A stretch of DNA of 9,025 nt from Candidatus Bathyarchaeota archaeon (GTDB taxonomy: Archaea > Thermoproteota > Bathyarchaeia > TCS64 > B23). How positions within the stretch are numbered: position 1 is the stretch's first letter; every line of letters begins with the position of its first letter. Positions 5,752-9,025 of this stretch are shown one piece after another. Where the stretch lies: NCBI GenBank assembly GCA_029259285.1, contig JAPDJB010000115.1, forward strand, positions 1 through 9,025, in the 5' to 3' direction. The notes beneath the pieces were generated by a model, which was given only the letters and a program-made list of their open reading frames with translations, made no database searches and was not told the origin of the DNA. The position numbers and the translations under genes are program-made.

Positions 5752-6636
5752 TCATCCACATACTAATAACGTTTCCCAAGCCTGATCGAGGGCGTAGGCG
5801 GCGAGTAGGAGTATTATATAGGGGGAGGTCGCCTTGAAGAGCCTCCAAGCTCTCCTCCCCGAGGGCTCGTGGCGTAGTCTTAGGCCGAGGTATGAGAGGA
5901 CTATGGAAAGGGCGAGGGCTGAGACTGGATATATCGAGGTCTTTGAGAAGGGAATGAGGGTTAGGGAGGATATGATGAGGGCTGTGAGGGAGAGGAGGAT
6001 CACCTTAACGGCTTTTCCCTCCCCCTCTACGGCTGGCAGCATGGGTACTCCAACCCGCCGATAGTCTCTGGCGTAGACGTAGGCGAGACTCCATAGATGG
6101 GGGAGCGTCCATAGTGAGGCTGTCAATCCCAGGATTAGGGGTCTGAGATCGAAGGGGCCTCCACCCAGGAGCCATCCATACCAGATTGGGGTGGCCGCCG
6201 AGGGGGCTACAGCGAGGATATTCCATCTACTCCTCCTCTTCAGGAGCATCGTGTAGAGGCCTATGTAGAGGGAGACCCCGCCGAGATAGAGGAGAAACGG
6301 GTAGAGGACTCTCGGCTCTGGGATGAGGGTGATGAGGGGTGAGGCTGAGAGCAGGGAGAGGGAGAGTATGAGAGCCCTCCTCGGCCTTATGATTCCCCTT
6401 GGGAGGGGTCTCCACCTCGTCCTCATCATTCCGGCGTCAAGCTCCCTCTCCAAGTAGCAGTTGAGGGCGTTGGAGCCGGCGACAGCCGTGAAGACGGCGA
6501 TGAGGCCGAGGAGGAGGCGGTGGAGGTTTAGTTTTCCCATCGAGCCGCTGGAGGCTAGGTGTGATAGAGCGTAGAGGAGGAGCATAGCCGTCAATATCTT
6601 CGGCTTTAGGAGGCTGAGGTGATCCCTGAGACTCAT
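5752..6636 (-). CDS. ctaB: Protoheme IX farnesyltransferase-like UbiA prenyltransferase (heme O synthase)
   Basis: This 294-residue integral membrane protein has about eight or nine hydrophobic segments, as in the UbiA superfamily. CtaB/COX10 attaches farnesyl to heme b, giving heme O. Family marks: NCYLERELDAGMMRTRWRP (59-77; N59, E63 and D67 form the first acidic motif, Glu at the second place as in COX10), PLPRG, a TPIWYGW segment at 149-155 in the place of PPLIGW, and LPHLWSLA-DYRRVGVPMLP (178-201), which is characteristic of CtaB rather than of quinone-prenylating UbiA. Its ATG overlaps the HdrD-like stop by four bases (ATGA), showing translational coupling. The H-like gene follows closely. 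No heme-copper oxidase gene is in the window, so its likely client nearby is the cytochrome b of the operon; that is inference. Confidence 0.82.
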   Translation of the reverse strand: MSLRDHLSLLKPKILTAMLLLYALSHLASSGSMGKLNLHRLLLGLIAVFTAVAGSNALNCYLERELDAGMMRTRWRPLPRGIIRPRRALILSLSLLSASPLITLIPEPRVLYPFLLYLGGVSLYIGLYTMLLKRRSRWNILAVAPSAATPIWYGWLLGGGPFDLRPLILGLTASLWTLPHLWSLAYVYARDYRRVGVPMLPAVEGEGKAVKVILLSLTALIISSLTLIPFSKTSIYPVSALALSIVLSYLGLRLRHEPSGRRAWRLFKATSPYIILLLAAYALDQAWETLLVCG

Positions 6637-7850
6637 AGCCCCATCTGCCTCGCTAAGAGTTCCATGAGATCTAAAACCTCAAGGTTGTAGCTTCGCTCTC
6701 TAACGCCATCGCTGAGGGTGAGCTTGCAGGAGGGGCATGCGGAGGTGAGTATTTCGACCCCAAGCTCTGAGGCCTGTCTAAGCCTAGCATCAACTATTGA
6801 GAGCCTCAGCTCGTCGTCGACGGCCTGTAGAAGCCCTCCACCTCCGCAGCATCTACCCTCCAGGCCATTCTCGGGAAGCTCCACAGGGTTCGTCGTCAAG
6901 GCCTTAAGTATGATCCTCGGTTCTTCTATCACGCCTCCAAGTCTCCCCAGCTCGCAGGGATCGTGGTATGCCACCCTGGCGTCGAGGGGCTCCGGTTTCA
7001 GGTCTCCGGATGTTATATGCTCGCTGAAATACTCGACGGCGTGGATCACTCTGAAAGGTAGGGGGCCTCCGAGGAGCTTGGGGTATTCCCATCGCATAAC
7101 TCTGAAGCATCCTGCGCAGCCGGTGATGACGGTCTTAACCCCCCTCGCCTTCAGTGCTTCAACGTTTCTCTCAGCCGCCTCCCTGGCTCCCTCCCTATCC
7201 CCTGCGAGGAGGTAGGGGCTTCCACAGCACCACTCTTCCTCACCTAACAGCGTCCAATCCACGTTCAGCTCGTTGAGGAGGGAGGCTATGGAGTAGGCGA
7301 TCTCCTGGTTGACGGCCTTGAAGGCGGTGGTGCAGCCTACGAAGTAGGCGACCTCAGCTCTATCCTTCACTGGGGCCTCCTCCAACCCCGTGTAGTCAGC
7401 CCAATCAAGCCTCATATCGGCGTCCAATCCGTAGGGGTTCCCATTCTCCTCCAACATTTCCCCGAGCATCTTAATCCTCGGCGGCGTCTGGTTCAGCAGG
7501 TTTAGGAGGCTTCTCACGTTGAGCCATAGCTCATGGGTCTCCAATCCGAAGGGGCAGGTCTCCATGCATCTGCCGCATAGGGTGCAGTGATACGTGCTCT
7601 CCACGAGTTCTTCAAGCTCCCCCTCGGGGAGGGGCCTTGGTCCAAGGAGTCTGGCCCATAGGCTGAGCCGCTTATTTACGAGGCTTAGAATCCTGGAGCT
7701 TCTCACCCCAGGGGCGTGGAGGGGATTCTTAGACTCGGCGTAGACGGGGCAGAGGTCTGTGCAGAGGGCGCAGCGGGCGCAGGTGTCCAGCTCTAATAGC
7801 TGCCTCCTGTTCAGCGTCTTTAAAGCTTCATCCAGCCTTTCATAGGCCAT
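6633..7850 (-). CDS. HdrD-like iron-sulfur oxidoreductase with two CCG domains
   Basis: The 405-residue protein carries two 4Fe-4S ferredoxin motifs followed by two cysteine-rich CCG domains. Cluster 1 is C24-C27-C30-C34-P; cluster 2 is C89-C92-C95-C99-P. CCG1 is C173-X34-C208C209-X35-C245-X2-C248; CCG2 is C299-X34-C334C335-X36-C372-X2-C375, so both are complete and should bind noncubane-type clusters as in heterodisulfide reductase HdrB/HdrD. HdrD reduces CoM-S-S-CoB in methanogens; related CCG proteins (DsrK, GlpC, LutA, TmcB) act on other disulfides or substrates. The gene overlaps the cytochrome gene by 11 bases and has a near-perfect AGGAGGT six bases before its ATG. It should sit on the inner face of the membrane, docked to the cytochrome. 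No methyl-coenzyme M genes are visible, so the substrate is open. Confidence 0.9.
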   Translation of the reverse strand: MAYERLDEALKTLNRRQLLELDTCARCALCTDLCPVYAESKNPLHAPGVRSSRILSLVNKRLSLWARLLGPRPLPEGELEELVESTYHCTLCGRCMETCPFGLETHELWLNVRSLLNLLNQTPPRIKMLGEMLEENGNPYGLDADMRLDWADYTGLEEAPVKDRAEVAYFVGCTTAFKAVNQEIAYSIASLLNELNVDWTLLGEEEWCCGSPYLLAGDREGAREAAERNVEALKARGVKTVITGCAGCFRVMRWEYPKLLGGPLPFRVIHAVEYFSEHITSGDLKPEPLDARVAYHDPCELGRLGGVIEEPRIILKALTTNPVELPENGLEGRCCGGGGLLQAVDDELRLSIVDARLRQASELGVEILTSACPSCKLTLSDGVRERSYNLEVLDLMELLARQMGL

Positions 7851-8571
7851 ATTCAGACCTCCTGGAGCCGTAGAGGGCTGCCGTTATCACGCCCGTATAG
7901 ATGTGGATGAGCTTGCTGTAGGGGATATACATGAAGAAGAGTTGAGTGAGTATCACGTGGATTAGGAACCAGGGGACTGATGGAATCTTCTCCAGGTGGA
8001 GAACTACGAGGCGGGGTATGAAGCTCACGGTGTAGGTGGTGTCCACGGCCTCTGGTGGGGTGATCCGCATACCTTGACCAGCTATGCTGGTGGCCAGCAG
8101 CAGTATCAGAGCCGCATAGTCGTTTGGATGGGAGAGGAGCTTCCTCCCCTCCAATGATAGGCGTCTAAGTAGGAGGAGTAGCTGCGTAGCGATGAAGAGG
8201 TATCCCATGTAGATGGGGAGGGTCTCGACGAGGAAGTTTTTGAACCCTTCGCCGAGGGGTGTGAAGAGTTCAGCCGACCAGAGCTTAAACCCCCTCATAT
8301 GGCCGAAGATTATCCCCCCAGCGGAGATGTGAAAGAGGAAGATCAACAGCCAGGTCAACTTATCATGTCGATATATCTTTCTGAAGAGGATGACATCGAG
8401 GATTATCTGCCTGATCGCGGCGGTGAGGGAGAGGGGTGTGGAACTCCCCCTCGGCGCCGACAGCCATTTCATCGATCTTACGATGACCCCAACGATGAAG
8501 ACGATTACGGTGATGTAGGGGAGCACACCCACCGAGAAGATGTATAGTGCTGGGTAGGCATTTAGAGTCAT
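7840..8571 (-). CDS. NarI/HdrE/DsrM-like diheme cytochrome b membrane subunit
   Basis: The 243-residue protein has about five membrane segments (roughly 10-33, 71-91, 117-136, 152-166, 200-222), the layout of the nitrate reductase gamma family. Four histidines match the heme ligands of E. coli NarI in spacing: H81 and H91 are 10 apart (as H56/H66), and H205 and H223 are 18 apart (as H187/H205). It should therefore bind two b-type hemes and pass electrons between a membrane quinone or phenazine and a cytoplasmic partner. The partner is the overlapping HdrD-like gene, as in HdrDE or DsrMK. No NarG/NarH is present, so nitrate reduction is unlikely. GGAGGAT six bases before the ATG at 8571 supports the start. 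It is the first gene of the operon. Confidence 0.85.
   Translation of the reverse strand: MTLNAYPALYIFSVGVLPYITVIVFIVGVIVRSMKWLSAPRGSSTPLSLTAAIRQIILDVILFRKIYRHDKLTWLLIFLFHISAGGIIFGHMRGFKLWSAELFTPLGEGFKNFLVETLPIYMGYLFIATQLLLLLRRLSLEGRKLLSHPNDYAALILLLATSIAGQGMRITPPEAVDTTYTVSFIPRLVVLHLEKIPSVPWFLIHVILTQLFFMYIPYSKLIHIYTGVITAALYGSRRSEYGL
7857..7863 (-). promoter_or_regulatory. Strong ribosome binding site for the HdrD-like gene
   Basis: Minus-strand AGGAGGT lies six bases before the ATG at 7850-7848, inside the last codons of the cytochrome gene. It supports the start and indicates independent re-initiation at this position, so the subunit may be made in at least equal amount to the cytochrome. 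Confidence 0.7.
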
Positions 8572-8656
8572 CTCATAATCCTCCCCATCTTCCGCTATTA
8601 ACCTTTACCAGGGAAAGAGTGAAAGATTTAAGTCTCCTCTCCACCCACCTTAGAAG
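8572..8656. promoter_or_regulatory. Divergent promoter region between the redox operon and tRNA-Lys
   Basis: GAAAGATTTAAGT at 8621-8633 reads as a BRE/TATA-like element on the + strand, about 25-30 bases before the tRNA 5' end; its complement ACTTAAATC can serve the other direction. Minus-strand GGTTAATAG (8602-8594) is another TATA candidate for the operon, about 25 bases before the ATG at 8571. A ribosome binding site GGGGAGGAT (8586-8578, minus) completes the region. Confidence 0.5.
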
Positions 8657-8730
8657 GGGCCCGTAGCTCAGCAAGGTAGAGCGACGGCCTCTTAAGCCGT
8701 GGGTCGAGGGTTCGAATCCCTCCGGGCCCG
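8657..8730 (+). tRNA. tRNA-Lys (anticodon CTT)
   Basis: All arms can be drawn. The acceptor is GGGCCCG with CGGGCCC at 8723-8729 (seven pairs) and discriminator G at 8730. The D stem is GCTC/GAGC. The anticodon stem is ACGGC/GCCGT around the 7-base loop CTCTTAA, giving anticodon CTT, which reads AAG (Lys). The variable loop is GGGTC and the T arm is GAGGG-TTCGAAT-CCCTC. There is no intron and no encoded CCA, so CCA must be added by the nucleotidyltransferase. The gene is convergent with the MFS gene. Confidence 0.97.
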
Positions 8731-8755
8731 CTATAGCAGTTTCTGGAGCTGGGCC

Positions 8756-8760
8756 GTTTT
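8756..8760 (+). terminator. T-run, possible tRNA terminator
   Basis: GTTTT lies about 26 bases after the tRNA 3' end and is the only T-run before the converging MFS gene. Archaeal RNA polymerase stops at such runs without a hairpin. The run is short and overlaps the MFS stop codon, so support is weak. Confidence 0.3.
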
Positions 8761-9025
8761 AATCCTCCCTCCTCTCCGGCTCCTCCAGGAAGAGTAGGAT
8801 CAGTAGAAGGAGTGGCAGTAGGAGGGGGAGCTGAAGCTGGATTGGGAAGCTGGGTGAAAACCTGTCGTAGAGGAAGCCTCCCAGGAGGTTTCCAGCCGAG
8901 GTTAGGAGAAGCCGGAAGAAGCTCTGAGAACCTGACATCCTCCCCCTAAGGCTTTTAGGCACTAGATCCGCCATGAGGGCGGAGTAGGATGAGTGGAAGA
9001 GGACGCTCACGAGGCCGATGAGGGG
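8759..9025 (-). CDS. Major facilitator superfamily transporter, C-terminal part (cut by the window end)
   Basis: The frame stays open from the window end (9025) to the TAA at 8761-8759, about 88 residues; a GTG at 9010 is internal and not a start. The segment LMADLVPKSLRGRMSG matches the conserved loop of MFS permeases (D-x-VP-x-x-x-RGR-x-x-G). Then comes a membrane helix with GNLLGGFLYDRFSP and a last very hydrophobic helix of Leu and Pro (QLPLLLPLLLLILLFLEE), ending in the charged tail EEPERRED. These correspond to the last two or three of the usual twelve helices. The substrate cannot be inferred from this portion. The gene converges on the tRNA with 28 bases between. Confidence 0.75.
   Translation of the reverse strand, partial: PLIGLVSVLFHSSYSALMADLVPKSLRGRMSGSQSFFRLLLTSAGNLLGGFLYDRFSPSFPIQLQLPLLLPLLLLILLFLEEPERRED

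Noticed and set aside
6718..7215. 165-codon + strand frame over the HdrD-like gene
   Set aside because: Ser- and Pro-rich shadow of a gene whose cysteine motifs are complete on the other strand.
8299..8547. 82-codon + strand frame over the cytochrome gene
   Set aside because: Very acidic, low-complexity antisense product; the minus strand carries the histidine ligands and membrane helices.
7840..8571. Reading the cytochrome as part of a nitrate reductase
   Set aside because: No NarG, NarH or NarJ in the window; the coupled partner is an HdrD-like CCG protein.
1..9025. CRISPR array, insertion sequence or phage region
   Set aside because: No direct repeats with regular spacing, transposase, integrase or terminal inverted repeats were seen; the tRNA is intact without an adjoining integrase or duplicated tRNA end.

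Overview
The window looks like chromosomal DNA of an archaeon, probably a thermophilic member of the TACK/Thermoproteota side, although the exact lineage cannot be read from 9 kb. Reasons: TATA-like promoter elements with few leader bases, Shine-Dalgarno sequences of the GGTGA/GGAGGT type, a compact tRNA-Lys gene with no encoded CCA, heavy use of AGG/AGA and ATA codons, gene overlaps of a few bases, and several proteins of archaeal type. No insertion sequence, CRISPR array, integrase, rRNA or phage gene was seen.

Left part (1-4304). After the last codons of an unidentified gene, a TATA box and a 22-bp perfect palindrome precede a class III PLP-dependent aminotransferase (158-1510, +). A UPF0173 metallo-hydrolase (2297-1662, -) follows in convergent orientation. 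A two-gene + unit (2320-3301) encodes a small membrane-anchored protein of unknown function and an HD-domain 5'-deoxynucleotidase of the HDDC2/YfbR type. A U32-peptidase-like TIM-barrel protein (4230-3298, -) overlaps its end.

Middle (4305-5294, +). A membrane-anchored coiled-coil protein with a transglutaminase-like cysteine protease fold is predicted to face outward. It contains a second 22-bp perfect palindrome within its coding sequence.

Right part (8571-5297, -). This is the most interesting region. A tight four-gene operon encodes, in order, a NarI/HdrE/DsrM-like diheme cytochrome b, an HdrD-like iron-sulfur protein with two complete CCG domains, a CtaB-like heme O synthase (protoheme farnesyltransferase), and a lipoyl-carrier protein of the GcvH family. 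The first two should form a membrane-bound disulfide/thiol oxidoreductase exchanging electrons with a quinone-type carrier. CtaB could farnesylate the cytochrome heme. The lipoyl H-like protein has no GcvP or GcvT beside it, so it could be the dithiol/disulfide partner of the HdrD-like subunit. That last link is inference.

Right edge. A tRNA-Lys(CUU) gene (8657-8730, +) is divergent from the operon and shares an AT-rich promoter region with it. It is followed by the C-terminal end of an MFS transporter (-), cut by the window edge.
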